A stretch of DNA of 64,000 nt from Lichenostomus cassidix. Its lineage: Eukaryota > Chordata > Aves > Passeriformes > Meliphagidae. Numbering within the stretch: the first letter of the stretch is position 1; each line of letters starts with the position of its first letter. Positions 12,701-25,515 of this stretch are shown piece by piece. Under the pieces are notes generated by a model. It saw only the letters and a program-made list of their open reading frames with translations. It searched no databases and was not told the DNA's origin. The stretch lies in the NCBI GenBank assembly GCA_008360975.2, contig CM039189.1, positions 14,598,056-14,662,055 on the forward strand. The letters run 5' to 3'. A program made the position numbers and the translations under genes.

Positions 12701-14745
12701 ACTTTAAGTAATTACAAAATTCAACATTACCATTAACTCATCCTACCGGAGTATACAAAGCCAAACTAAACAAAAGCCAAACCACAAATGACCAAAACCA
12801 AACTGACAAACTTCAATTGTCAAAAATTTAATTCCTAGTGATAACAATGTACAAATCAACAAGTATGGCTAAGAAAACCCTGGTGCACTTGGTAGAAGAA
12901 TGGTATAATTTCCATGCACTTCAGGGAAATCCCTCTACTTTCAGCCTGGATGAGTTTAGATCCAAGAAAGGCAATGCCTGTCCCAGCCAGCAGGCAAGAG
13001 CTGGTTCTGTTTAGGGTTAACTTTTCTTCTTGACCACAGACAGATCCTGAGGACTGAGCACTCCTTTCATTCCCTGGAAAAGCCAGGCACCGTCTTGCCA
13101 GAACATCTGGAAGGTCTTTCTGTCCCACCCCACTTAGTCCTGGGCTTTTCAGAGCAGAACACAAGTCTGCTTTAAATGTCCCAAGGACTCTGATGGACAT
13201 TAGAGGCAGGTTTGGCTACAAAGAAATTAGGACTTTTGCCACAGTAGTGCATAGGGACCACTCCCTTGTATTTTACAAGCCTAACTAGAAGAGAACATGT
13301 TGTTTTCAATGCTTGCAGCTGTGTTTAGCAGTCCCTGCTATACTTAACATTCTCCAACTTTCCATCATCCGCACACAATAATTTGCTTCTTCTCATACTC
13401 TCTTCTTCTCAAAATATTGGCTTTTGTTTACATTGCAAGAAATACTAGAGTTATAATTAAAAATGAACTGGATTGCTTCAGGCCAGGCTATCAGCAACCC
13501 ACACTGTGGGAACTATGTGCTTGGTGTCCTCCATCTCCTCCTAGAAGTCATGGCACTGAGGTGGTGGAAGCTACTTAACAGTTGTCCACAAGCACCTCTT
13601 TCACAGGGTGTAAAGCCAGGCTACCACAGCCATGGGCATCTTCCCCAGAGGATGGGTGTTGATGTGCTAAACCTGTGACTCACATGCCCTGTGACCAGTG
13701 GCCTCCATCTGTCTACATGGAGGCACTCACAGCGTCAACCTGCCTGTGTGACACTGGCTTGAAAGCACAAATCAGAGCAGAGCACAAAGTCTGTGCTCTA
13801 CCTCTTCCTCCTCCTGGTAACAGAGATGTGGTTGGGATAGAATGCAATTAAAATACAAGAAATACTGCATTCTACTCTTCCCATGGACTTCATTCCCCTT
13901 CAATACTTGCATGGCATGACTTTGAGTTTTGAATCCACCCCAAAATTCAAAGTTAAGTCAGAAAATTTGTCTGTTTTAATTTGTATTTTTCATAACCAGT
14001 GAATTGCATGTGGATTTCTCTCAGAAACACAAATCCGTCAAGACTTTCTCAACTGCATGTATCCCATAGAACTTTATGAAGAGTCTGGGCCAAACTCAGA
14101 GGTTCATGCATCTTTGCACTGAATCTGTAGATATAGGGGAAGCCAGATGCTGAAGTGGGTCGCATGTAGATTATGTTTTCTCACTGGAAAATGATGGGAA
14201 AAGAATTTTGGCTCCATTAAATACAAAGTGTCCCCTAAGACAGAGGGCTTAACACAAAATGAATGGAAGGTCAAACTTTTGTTGGGCTATTAATCTGTAC
14301 TGTGACTTATGCAGATTGGAAAATATATGAGAAATGTAAACAGACTGTTCACTCTGCATTAGATAGCAGGAGATAGGCAGAGTCAAAATAGATAACCTTT
14401 TGTGAACACTAGGAAGCTGGATTTTATGTGAAAGTTGTCTGAGTCTGACTCTTTATGGTGCCTATTCATCTACTACAGTACTCAAGTATGAAGGAATAGG
14501 TGAAGGAGGAGGAATAAGAGGAAGAGAGCTGCTGGATGGATGCATAAATTTACCATAAATGGTAAAGCTTTAATTGACTTTAACTAAACCAAGAAATCAG
14601 TTCTGCTTTTAAAGGCAATACAGCCAAAGAGTGATATGGGCAACACAGGTCTTTGGGCAATACTAACCTACACAAAAAAGTGGCACATTTATGAACACCT
14701 GAAATCATATTAAATCTAAACACAATTCTATACATCACAAAACAC
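9740..14745. other. anonymous non-coding DNA
   Basis: No gene or recognisable mobile element. Open frames on both strands stay at or below 114 codons (longest 12856-13200, minus) without any domain. A C/A-rich low-complexity patch lies near 12760-12815 ('AAACAAAAGCCAAACC' style), the complement of the T/G repeats elsewhere. GATCGATC near 12351 is a short palindrome with two CpGs. Nothing else stands out. Confidence 0.65.
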
Positions 14746-14756
14746 ATATTCTATTG

Positions 14757-15135
14757 CATTTTCCACTCTCTTTGTTGTTCAGTTTCTTTCTCCCAGCTGT
14801 TTTGGCATTGTGTTCCATTCTTCAGGTGTTTTCCAGTCACAATTATTCCCTTGTTTCAAAACACTGGTTCTTGTTTATTTATTTGGCTGACCATGCTTTT
14901 TCCATCCTTTACTATAGTCTTCTCCTGGGCTCATCATGACCTATGTTTTTATTCTGGGCTCTTTATTTTGTTCTGCTTCTCCTTTTCCTCACTTTACCAC
15001 ACAGACTCCTTTCTATCTGTTGTTTCCTTTGTGTAGTGTTCTCTTTATTTATCTCATTACTACTTCCTTTTCACTTTTTGCATTTTTCCTACTTCTGTAC
15101 TTGCTTTCTCCCTGTTATTTGCTTATATACTCCAT
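14757..15135 (+). repeat. pyrimidine-rich, strand-asymmetric low-complexity block
   Basis: Nearly 380 bases on the + strand are strongly enriched in T and C ('TTTCTTTCTCCC', 'TTCCTTTGTGTAG' type strings) with few purine runs. All + frames are therefore open for long distances and give Phe/Leu/Ser-rich translations at 14754-15155. These look like membrane proteins but are composition artefacts. No unit length is evident. Confidence 0.75.
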
Positions 15136-15252
15136 ATCCTAAAGGGAAGAACTAGATTTGAAAGAAATTGTGGGATTTTCTGTCATTGGGTAACCATTTT
15201 CAACATAGTGTTCAAGGTATAAGAGCAAACAAAATTATCGATAAGGACTTTA

Positions 15253-15292
15253 TTTTCTCTTTCCTTTCTCTTCCCTTTTCCTCTTTCCTCTT
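15253..15292 (+). repeat. pure polypyrimidine run
   Basis: Forty consecutive C or T bases with a TTCCTTTCTC-like irregular pattern lie 118 bp after the end of the larger pyrimidine-rich block and share its strand bias. Both may be one compositional domain. Confidence 0.85.
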
Positions 15293-15299
15293 ATTGCTT

Positions 15300-16065
15300 T
15301 TATGCAGGAAATAGAAAGGTCATCATTTAATCTGTGATTTCCTCTGAGCTTTGACAGCAGCATTTTGGTTCAGTTAAAATCAAGAAAAACTGGATCACCT
15401 GAATGATCCATACCAAAAGCTTCTCAGGCAGAACACGGTCAACTAAATCACTCAAAACCTTCTCTGTATGTCCCCATAACATCATTATGTGACTAAAGAT
15501 GACTCAGTAGCTTCCTGTCACCCAATCCAGCTAGGTATACCTATAAGCCTAGTGTAGAAGAAAAAGATACTGGATGTTCTCCACCCTTTTAAGACCTAGG
15601 CTTGTAATTTAGGTGCTCTGAAAGCACCCAGGTCTCTCCTCTACATGGGCAGTTTAGCTCTCAGAATTCTGTACTATGCTCTGAACTGCAGTTCAGCAAG
15701 ATGTTTAGAAGTAGTTAGTATGAATAATTCTCTTTGAGCTCACCACCTACCTGGTGTTCTTCAGCAAACACCAGGATTGCAGAGCCTTCTGACATCGCTT
15801 AAATCAAAACAAAGCAGATGGAAAGAAGGCAGATGAGGAGCTAAACTAGTAGATGACAACAGTCGATATGATGGCTATGGTCCTGCTGGAATCTGAAAGC
15901 TGCTACTGGCCTGTGCACTGGAGTTTGGGAACCTCACTGAGCTGGGTACCTGAGGTATGACACAACTAGAAGTGTGTACTATACACACGGCATATTAAAC
16001 AGCTGATGTTACATGCTTTGGGGGAATATTTCCCCCCAAATAACTGTGGGAAATATTAATTATTT
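15300..16065. other. anonymous DNA
   Basis: No gene, RNA or repeat family is recognised. Near its end, at 16021-16035, the near-palindromic string GGGGAATATTTCCCC lies just before the octamer duplication. Confidence 0.6.
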
Positions 16066-16071
16066 ATGGAA

Positions 16072-16135
16072 TATTTGCATAACTGCATAATGTGTCTAGA
16101 TATAAATAACAGATTATTTGCATAACTGCATAATG
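16072..16135 (+). promoter_or_regulatory. duplicated octamer element (two identical ATTTGCAT-containing copies)
   Basis: An identical 21-base string containing ATTTGCATAACTGCATAATG occupies 16072-16092 and 16115-16135, start-to-start spacing 43 bp. ATTTGCAT is the exact reverse complement of the octamer ATGCAAAT bound by POU/OCT factors. ATTTGCATAAC also matches the start of the composite OCT-SOX site, but the SOX half does not continue as expected. Each copy carries a second GCATAA-like stretch. The linking bases (16093-16114) are AT-rich and differ from the rest. The repeat is direct observation; POU binding is inference. Confidence 0.5.
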
Positions 16136-16139
16136 CCAC

Positions 16140-16870
16140 TAATCACGGGAAGAAAAAAAGAACAAAATATTTCTGGCATTTGATCACACTGTGTCATATA
16201 TGCCCTGTGATTCTTCTTCAAGCTCTCGCAGAGAGAAGCTGAAGCCAAAGCTCAACCAAGTTCTGTACTTCTGTGTTTCGTAAGGAAAATAAAAGAGAAA
16301 TTTTCAAATACTTTGCAAATGCTGTGTAGACAGTACTCCAACTGCAAGGTCTTGCAAACCCCTACAGGCTGGATGATGTTTTGCACAGTTATTTGTCCAA
16401 AACTAGAAGAGAAAAACAGCCCAAGTGCACAATGTGGATGAATTTCTACAAGCAAAATTCTCAACTGTCATCCGTCCTGTCACCACTTGTGTCTCAGGCA
16501 GCAGTTTTCATCTTTACACCAAAGTGCTGAACCAGGGAAGAAGTCCCATTACCAGATAAGGACACTCAGGCCCAGAAACATGAAGTGACTTCACTTAAGT
16601 CAGAGCAGAAACCAGCAAATCAGCTGCCAGGGAGATGGGCTTTAAGGTCTGTCCAAGGCTACAGCTCAGCAAAGCTAGGAACCACTCTGGAAAGGGAAGG
16701 CAGCATATGCCATATAGAAGGATATCAGCCCAGAGGAAAAGCTGTGTGCACAGTCTTTCTCCCCTTCACCAGGGAGCTGAGAGAAACACTGCAGTGATCT
16801 TACTCTAGCTCAAAGGCATAACTAAGCAGAAACAAGCCTGAAAATATGAGCTGAGTTTGTCAAGCTTTAA
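16140..16870. other. anonymous DNA
   Basis: Two 70-codon frames (16252-16464 minus, 16585-16797 plus) show no recognisable features. Nothing else is seen. Confidence 0.6.
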
Positions 16871-16871
16871 T

Positions 16872-16942
16872 ATTCCCTAATAACCACTGTTCTTTTTCTG
16901 TTAAAGATTTCCTGATAACTGCTGTTCTTTTCTCTGTTAAAT
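16872..16942 (+). repeat. two-copy tandem duplication, 35/36-bp unit
   Basis: Unit 1 (16872-16906) and unit 2 (16907-16942) follow directly, each with the order ATTYCCT, ATAAC, CTGTTCTTTT and CTGTTAAA. By eye about 29 of 35 positions match, with one or two single-base indels. The divergence indicates an old local duplication. Confidence 0.8.
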
Positions 16943-16949
16943 ACTGTTT

Positions 16950-17665
16950 ACTTCAGTGCTGGAGTTTCTAACATACACAACCTTGACTTCATTTTTAATG
17001 GTATTTTGGTCTAATTTCAGAGCCTGATTTCCCAGTACAAACTCAAGTAACAAATGTATAATTATTCTCATAAATAACTCAGCACCTTACAGTAGGTTTC
17101 AAACAAGTTTCCCCACAAGGCACAAGTGCCCTATATTAAATTCTTTTAAAGTGTAAGTTGATTAAGGTAAAAATTAGTTGTTATTACCTTATGGACATTT
17201 TAGTTTTCACAGCATTTCAAAGCTGGTCCTATCAGGAGTAGATATGTTGCCACCCACTGGTACAATCATCAGGAAAATTAATAATCATGTTCAGTCTGAC
17301 TATAAATCATTGTGGTACAGGCAATTAATTTCTGTAGAAAAATGAAAGATCTATAAGTAGTATTATTGTGCAAACTACATGATGTGAAAACTCAGATCCA
17401 ACATAGTGAAACTAGAAAACCAATGCTACTAACTCCAGAATGTGATAATGCTGGGTCATCTGAGGCTGGATGGCCAGAAATTCTGAATAAATGATGCTGG
17501 CAGCTCCTAGCAGCTTATGGTTGTTTTATCATGTTTATGCTGCTTTTGTAATTTGTGAACCCGATACAAGCATATGTACAGAGAGTGAGTCTGGACAAAA
17601 CAATCACAGCTAAGATTTTTCATACATCTACTGCTAAAATGAGGCAGATTTTAGCATTTGTTTTT
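16950..17665. other. anonymous DNA
   Basis: No gene or repeat is recognised. The region is AT-rich and without long open frames. Confidence 0.65.
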
Positions 17666-17672
17666 ATCCTTG

Positions 17673-17685
17673 CCATCAGAGGGCA
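17673..17685 (+). promoter_or_regulatory. CTCF-like motif, forward orientation
   Basis: CCATCAGAGGGCA matches the CTCF core consensus CCASYAGRKGGCR at 12 of 13 positions (T for S at position 4). The preceding TTG and following GA also suit the extended motif. CTCF marks insulators and loop anchors in vertebrates. Occupancy cannot be judged from sequence. Confidence 0.5.
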
Positions 17686-17689
17686 GATT

Positions 17690-20600
17690 TCTACACAGCT
17701 CCTCTCCCATTAAGGTTATGGTGGTCCTGGTGAGACCTGAAGAGAGATGATGTGTACACACACAGACCACCACACGCCCATTGTAAACTAGATTTGTATT
17801 TCTCTACCAACACACACTACAATCCTGCGAAATTGTGTGTTTGCTAGAAGTTAAGCAAAATAGCATCAAGGCCATAAAGTTTAGTTTGTGTTCAGAATCA
17901 GAGAAAATATAGCAGCTACAAGCACTATATTCTTATTATCTTATCTATTAAGTTAGTATATCCTGTGGCTCTATGAGAGATACTGTTACAGAAGACTGAA
18001 ATTCAGTCAAATAATAAGTCAAACGATTCCCAAAATCTCTGGGTTTGAGTTTTCAATATTGAAGAAATCAATTAAACAAAATTCACATACCAGAGAAACA
18101 AAATAATATTTTGCCACCAGCTTTTAGTCTATTAGACAAATTATTCTCTAGGGATTAATTTCAGTCAAATTCACCACACCTGAAAACATTTGAACATTTT
18201 CTAATATCTTGAACTGGAGGCTACAGGCTAAATGAAAAGTATATCTCTACCCATTCATTGCTGGGTTTTCAAAAGCCAGAATGCAAAAGGATAACAATGG
18301 AAATAACCATAAAGTGAAATGTCTATGAAAAAGAGACAAATTAATTCACACCATGATTATTCACATACAAAAAAAATTGAAATATTGTAAATAAATATTT
18401 TTAAAGGTGTTTTAAAAAGATGGATAGACTTCCTTTTTAGCCAATTATAAAATGTCTTCTGCTGCTTGATCCAGCTTTGAAATCAAGTACTTTGAAGTGC
18501 AAGTATCTGGACTCCACAGGGAAGTTCATTATTGAAGAAGCACATATCCATGAATAAGGAAGCTCTCTCTTGGAAAATCTTGCAGGACATTTTAAAAAGT
18601 TTCTAGGATGGAAGCAGAATGGATAAATGCCCCTATCTGTCACAGGGGCTCCTGCTCATTTCATAAGAGCAAAGCCAATTCAACAGGTCATATTACTTTG
18701 TCATTTACTCAGTGTTCAGGCATGAAGTGTCCCAGACAGAATGCACCTAGATACTCCACTGGATGAAACAGCATGCTACCAGAAAGCTACTGCCTCTAGT
18801 CAGAAAAGAAAGCCCAATGTCCTCATTAGAAAATAAATGTAAATAATTCAGGGACATGATGTTTTCCATGGAGATACATGATGCATTTAATGCATTTTAA
18901 GCAGTTGAAGGAAACTCCAAAGAAACGGAGTTTCTACCTGCTTCCACAAAGACCTACACAGATTTTTATATTAATATATATATTGGACCACATTGCTGCC
19001 CACAGTAGTATATTTTGTTTGCTAAAGACAAGTTTAAAACATTGAGAAAACTCTTTGCACCTCCAGCAAACATGCAAACACAAACACAACAAAATGATAG
19101 AAATAAATTTGCTTGTCACTTGGTCTTGTCCCTTTTTTCTTGATATACCCAAAGATAATCCAAATCTTGCAAATGACCCTAGCCATGTTCCTTAGCTTCT
19201 TTTGAGAAATAATTTAAATAAATGATGTTAACAAATTTTGCAATTTGTGGGCTAACCTATAGGCTTTACTGGACAATCATTGACATATTTCAGGAAGTAC
19301 AATGCCTGGATGAGTGGTCTGTGCCTACCCATGCTGCCTACATCTCTATGGCCTTAGTGGGCTGGGATTGCCCACTGTACACTTCCTGTATAGATAGAGA
19401 GGTCTGAAACTCTCACATACCACCCACATATGCCCCAAACCTGCTGTGTGCTGTTCAAGTGTAGCTAAATGTGTTCTTTCATTTGGGTTTCAAATGACAT
19501 TTTCATTTTAAATTTAAGTATTGAGCCATAGCCAAATCTGTGCTATCATCTGGGTTTAAACGGTCATTATAAAGCTTTGATAAACATCTAGGCATAACAT
19601 ATAGTTGAGTGCAATCTATCTAATCTATCTGTCTATCTCCTTGCAATTCTTCCCATATACGGGACATAAATCTTAGGCAGGGATTTGAGGATGTATTAGG
19701 ATAGCATCAAAAGAGATGAAAATCACAGCTGTTCCAGCTAAAAGCCCTTCCTGATTTGTTAAACAAACATAAAACTGAGTTGAGAATTTCCCAGATTCAC
19801 CTGGTTCAGCTGTATACAAAGAGCAGTTAAATTAAATGATCTTTCCCACAAAGGTCAAAAGTTAAGTGTCCCTGGTTACGAGGCCTCATGCCTAATGGGA
19901 TGATAATCCAATTCTATGGCATCTAGAAAGAATCCTTCTCCTAGTTATTAAATATGCATGTCTATCCCAAGCAAAATATATCGGAGCAGTGAGGAGTGGA
20001 GATAATATACCACACCAGAGTAGAGTTGCAAAAATGTCTACTTGAAACAGAAGAGCAGAGAAGAGAAAACAAACTAAACCTCCCACAGACAGTTCCAAGG
20101 GGTAAAAAGAATTAAAAAATATTTGCAAAGTCAAATGCTTATAACAAAACCTGAAAGAGACCCAAGCTCACACTGAAGTTACATGACTTTTCCCAGGCAA
20201 TGTTTATTCTAATTTTGATGTAACATTTTAATAATAGCATTAACTACTGATAAAAGAAAGAACAAGCAACTTCATCTTGCAGGGTAATAACTCCACAGCA
20301 GGTTTTGTTTCCACAGAAAATCACCCATATAATCCGTAAGATTTTCCTATTTTCATGTGGATAAAATTGCAAGTCCCAGTTGCAAAAGAAACAAAACGTC
20401 ATTGTGGAAATTAAAGTTCCTTTAGCCAGAAACCTTACAGGCTACCAAGTCCTTTTAGTCCTCCAAAGCTGTTAACTGCCATAATTGCACAGAGTTAAGA
20501 CTAGTAAAACTCACAAGAACTTTTAGTATTGCATTTCAGTGCTCTTCCACTGTGTCACATTGCTTTCCATCAACAGCTTGGGAAATTCTAAACAGGTAAA

Positions 20601-23250
20601 TGAAAGAGGCAGATGCCAGACCCTTGATCAAGGGAAGGATGGAGGAATGCTAACTGCATTTGAATGGTACAACTTGCTGGGTGTAGGATGTTCTCTGGAA
20701 AAGAGTACAGCCTCTCCCAGTGGTTAATCACTTTCTTCATTAGAAGCATGGGCCTTATTTGTACTTAGACTGCCCTGCTTTGTCTGGGAAGCCACCAGTC
20801 ATAGTTATGCCTTTGTCTACTAGCTTATACAATGTTATACTCAGAAATGGTTTTTGTCCTGGGACATCCATTATACCGTTATAGCTCATTCATCTTCTTG
20901 ATGATACTGATTTTGTGAAGCCCCACTCAAACATTTTGTCCAGTACTTAACTAATTTGCAGTGTTACTTTTGCACTTAACCTTCTTATTAAAAGAGGAAC
21001 ACCAAAGGTACACACAAATTCCCAGCGTAGCCTCAAGACAATGAGCATAAAGGTAAAGTCTCCCCCTTACTGCTCAGTGCTACCCTGCTTTTACAGTAAG
21101 GACTTCAGCAGCTACTTTAACCACCTGGAGGTCAGGATAAGTGCCTAAACTTTTCCAGAATTGTTTTCCTGACCACAGTTCATCTTTCCTTACAAATAGA
21201 AGACATTACTCATTCCTAAGTAACTCTGCATTCAGAGGTCCTACAGTATGTTCTATTTGAACAGAGAATGCCACTGCCATTAGAACTCTTAAGGCACCAG
21301 CCTTCTGGCTGCTCATTCTCCTTCCTTCATCATGCACTGTGCGGCTATGATTCTACATTAAAAATAAACACTCCCTCTTCCTGGGAGAAGGGGAAAGAGG
21401 GGGAGTAGCTGAGGAGCCAGGGCAACAACAGCTGCCTGAACACAGCTCCTCTCATGTCTGTGGAGAGATCATCCTGTTACCAGACTTGTCACATCATTTC
21501 CCAACCAGACTGCACAAAGGGCTGAGCAATTGAGCTGCTGGTTGGCAGCACTTGGGAGGGAGAGGTCTGCTCTGGGCTGAGGCCCACCATGCCATCTGAG
21601 CAAGGAAGGTGGATTTGGTGAGTTACTTCACAGCTGCCTCCCTCCATTCCCCTGTCCCCACTAGCAGCTGCTCCTCCACTTCCCTCCCAAGACTCCTGTG
21701 TGGCAGGAGCCAGCTGCAAGTTCAACTCCTCAGGGCTCTCCAGGGGCAGGGTGAGTGGCAGGACTTCATTGCCCAGCAATGCTGCACAGCCTCTGGTGGG
21801 GCACTCCCCTGAGAGTCCCAGCCTCCTGCTCCTCCATGAATGGGCACTTCAGAGACACTCCTCCAACAGGAATGGGCACCTAATGAGCAGAGAAAAGCAA
21901 CCAAGTCTCCCCAAATCAGACAGCTGTAGATTAAAAGAAATACAGAAACATCCAAGGATCTAATAAACCTCAAACCTTTGTAGCAACTCAACAAATGGAG
22001 ATGGAAAAATCACCTCTGGATTTTTTTCTAATCGACCTTCCTCAATAGGGAACACAAACACTGCTGGGCTTTGTACTGAGCACCCAGCCCAGGGAACTGA
22101 ACATCAAGGAGCAACACAACAGAGCCAGTGAGAAGTGTGACCTACAAAGGTAGTGAGGACTCTGAGGTGGCTGCTATACTGCACTCTGAAGCAACAGGAC
22201 TGACAGAGCACAGTCCTCTTGTAAGGTTGGGTTTGAAGGTGAAGCAGGAGTAGAGTCCAGCTGCAGATTTCACAGCGCTAATACACTGCCATTTCGAGAT
22301 TTCCTTCATAATAGAAACTTCATGAGACTCATCAAGTTTCCCACATGCTTACACACTACTAATCACTGTGGTATTTGAGCACCTTAGACCAGCTGTTTCA
22401 TGTGAAACTTACTGCTAGAGGCCAAAATCTCAGGAGATTTTGGATATATATTAGTAGTTCCTCTTCAGTTTTGGGTCCAACATAGACTTCAAACTACTAA
22501 GACGTTTTGAGGACCTTAGATACAGAGGTTCTGCTTTGGACTGATGTTTCTTCCTTTACAAAAAAATCACTTAGATCATATCCACTGAAGTCACTTGCTG
22601 TGCATCTGTCTTCTTTATCAGTACATTCCCAGTATGTTCCTTGTTGCACACTGTTTTAATTAGTGTTACATAGTCTTGTATATTCAGCAAAAAACCCCAA
22701 AATATGACAAATGTGATTAAATGTTTCAGTTTTGAGAACATCAGCTTAGGTAAGCTTTTACACAATAAGGCATTAATAATCTTTTGCATACGATATAAAA
22801 CAATTTTCTGTGATTGATTAACTGTGTACTGATCTTAACAACAATAACAATGGATGAACACTTTACTCATTGTGTAGGCAGACACAGTTAGAGAGGTATA
22901 CATTAAAAATTATCATAGAATTAGGAAGTAAATAAATGTTTAAGTATTTATTCTTTTATCCTTGGAATCTAATGATTACAAAGTTTAATGGATGTTTTAC
23001 ATTTTACTCAGCAGCAATCATATGGTTATTATTGATAGAATAGAGAAGAATTGAGTTATGAATTTCAATAAATAAAAGCATTTTACTAAATTTGTATGTG
23101 CTGGTATGTATGTGTTTGTGGCTGCAAATTATGTATTGGACTTAAAATTAAATAGGAGAGGATAAAATAGCTCAAGCCCCCCAAAATTATGTAAGTGCAG
23201 CTCTATGTATTAAATGTCAAAATTATCATTACGTGTTAGGTGTGTATACA
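17690..23250. other. anonymous non-coding DNA between two CTCF-like motifs
   Basis: No coding region is supported; the longest frames are 96 codons (21489-21779 minus) and 90 codons (21722-21994 minus), in a GC-richer patch at 21370-21900 that is open on both strands. Short simple sequences are the imperfect ATCT repeat at 19613-19638 and an AT run at 18964-18985. No interspersed repeat is identified. Confidence 0.6.
19613..19638 (+). repeat. imperfect (ATCT)n microsatellite
   Basis: Six tetranucleotide units with one AAT interruption and one GTCT variant. It is short and degenerate. Confidence 0.8.
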
Positions 23251-23256
23251 CACCAC

Positions 23257-23269
23257 TGCTCTCTACTGG
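23257..23269 (-). promoter_or_regulatory. CTCF-like motif, reverse orientation
   Basis: Read on the minus strand, CCAGTAGAGAGCA matches the CTCF core CCASYAGRKGGCR at 12 of 13 positions (A for G at position 10, within the GGC block). It points toward the forward motif at 17673, giving a convergent pair 5.6 kb apart. The mismatch is at a heavily weighted position, so this is weaker than the first. Confidence 0.35.
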
Positions 23270-25092
23270 GTTAAGTCAGAAATGCTTATCTTTGACTCTA
23301 ATTGCCTACACCACCACTGAGTGAAAATTATTTTTCCTTAGATCACTTGATAAGAATTTGTTTACAGAGCAAGGTTTTAATACTGATGTTTAGCACAAAT
23401 TAAGGTGGTCATATTGTGTAACATAGTGTCAACAATCTCTATGTAGGGCAGTTGCATCTCAACTTGCATTACTATAAATAAGATCTAAAATTAGTTAAGA
23501 ATTGAACAAACTTTTTTTTTTTAAACAGTTCCTACTCATTTAAATGGTAGCAACTACCCATTCAAAATGCCTGTCTCTTTGTTTCATGCCTCTGGTCCCC
23601 ATAGGCAGAGCCATCCCAAACACCAAGCAGCTCAAACAAGCAGACAATTAACTACTGCCTATTGTACAAACTGCAAATTTTCAATTAATGTTCTACCTCA
23701 CAGGCAGGGCAGTTAGTTTTAATCAGTCTCATGACATCAACTATTGTGGTTACTGTTCTCAGATACTAGAAGGCACCTTGATGGTGCCATGCAGGCAGGC
23801 TGCAGCACACAGCCCCTTCATTTAGTCTTTGCTGTGTGTAGTGCTCCTTCCTAAACATTTGAAAGAAAAAGGTTATAAGGTGAGGGAATTACTAAAGGTC
23901 ATTCTTCTTGGGAGAGGCTGTGCTTACGGAGTTCAAATGGTTTTAAGTTCCTATACTCAGTTTTCATAGCTTCAGGCCTAAGCCATGCTATGGAAGATAA
24001 CAGAGATCAGGTGGACACAAAGGAGATTTGGAGCCATTTTCTTTGTGAATCTTGCAGCATGTTCCATCAGCACCACTGCAGACTGCTGTAGTTTAGAACA
24101 ACCTTGAGATTACTCTGGCTAACTTTGGCGGCCCTACAGAAACTGCAAAAATGGCTTTCCTTCTTGTTTGTTTCTTTGGGGTTTTTTGGGTGTCCTGTGT
24201 TAAACAAAGATTAGGTAATTATAAGAGCCAGGTTTAGTTCCAGTAGTTGAATTTTTTTAAAAACATAAAAAATTTCAATACACCACTGAATCAAAAATAT
24301 AAGGTGTTTGGATTTGGGGAGGAGCTGGGAGAGGGAAGAGAGAACAGAAAACTCAGGGAGTAGAGCAAAAAAATACATTTCATTCTCACAAATAAGAGAA
24401 TGACCTTTATAATGCAGTTGGAGCCTTGCTTCATGTCAGTTATGGGTCAGTGCCCTATTACTGTATTGTCCACACACCATCACTGCAGCAGTGCAGCCGC
24501 ACCCCTAGAGGGAGGTTGTGTCAACATTTCTATTAAAAACCCCTCTTTCCAGAAGGCTAAAACGTGTCTGTCAGCAAGGAAATAACTTTATTAAAAGCAA
24601 ACCTTGATAAAAATCCATTTGGCCGCTTTCAAATGATTACAGCCTTGTCCCAACATAAGGAACACACTGGGTTCAAAGTCGCTCTCATGCAACTTCAGAA
24701 AGGTTTTGCTTGAACCCCTTGCCTGGCTTGGCTGCACCCATGAGACCTGGGGAGGGAAGGCACTGAAGGAAACACTTGGCTTCCTGTAGCTCCTCACTAC
24801 TTTAATGCCCTGGGCCCTTCCTGGAAAGGCTGCTGGAAGGCGAGATTTTCCCAGAGACCTAGTCCTACACCAAGTCTCAGTGTCTTGTGAGCTGAAGCCA
24901 CAAGGAGTCAAAAGATGCGAAATGTTTCATTTCACGACATCTTCAGATGCCTCTTTCTAGTGGAGGTGACTTTTGCTCCTGCCATGGAAATAGCAGCTTT
25001 GGGAAAGCAACAGTGACCTCCTTCAATACAGTTCCCATTAGCACAAGGGAAGTACATCTATTCCTAATTTTAGGTGAAAGCTAGGGTTACAA

Positions 25093-25110
25093 ATATGTAT
25101 ATATACATAT
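25093..25110. repeat. 18-bp perfect palindrome, ATATGTATATATACATAT
   Basis: The 18 bases equal their own reverse complement. All steps are alternating purine-pyrimidine, with one G and one C. Such AT-rich palindromes arise easily in AT-rich DNA. Confidence 0.95.
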
Positions 25111-25515
25111 AAAGAATTATACTAAACCTGGATTTGGCTCCATTTGTTTAAAAAAGCCCATAAACATACACTGAAGCCATACACCAAAAAAAGCTTTTAG
25201 AGGACTCAGAGGGGTCTTTCTGTTGTAATAGGTACATTTACTTGGGTTTTTACTCCAAAAAATCCATTTTATGTGTATATCTGGCTGGGAGATTTACATA
25301 TCCAGGCAGATTTTTAGGGAGTCAGTCTCTTGTGTGTAAATAAGAAATGTCATTTGTTAAGATCTAATAAAAAAATCTTTAAATCATGTACTTTAAATTC
25401 AAACCTCCCCCTTTAAACTGAAAACAAGTCTGAAACTAGCCAAGTCAGAGAGGCTATTTATTCTACAGTGCAAACTCTCTCACTTTATGGGAACTTTCTC
25501 CTTAAGATAGACAGT

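Noticed and set aside
14754..15155. Four hydrophobic + strand frames resembling multi-pass membrane proteins
   Set aside because: The Phe/Leu/Ser content comes directly from the pyrimidine-rich low-complexity DNA.
24502..24514. CTCF site CCCCTAGAGGGAG
   Set aside because: Two mismatches at core positions, including the GGC block; weaker than the 17673 site.
24668..24685. tRNA T-arm (GGTTCAAAGTCG)
   Set aside because: No acceptor, D or anticodon arms at the required distances on either strand.
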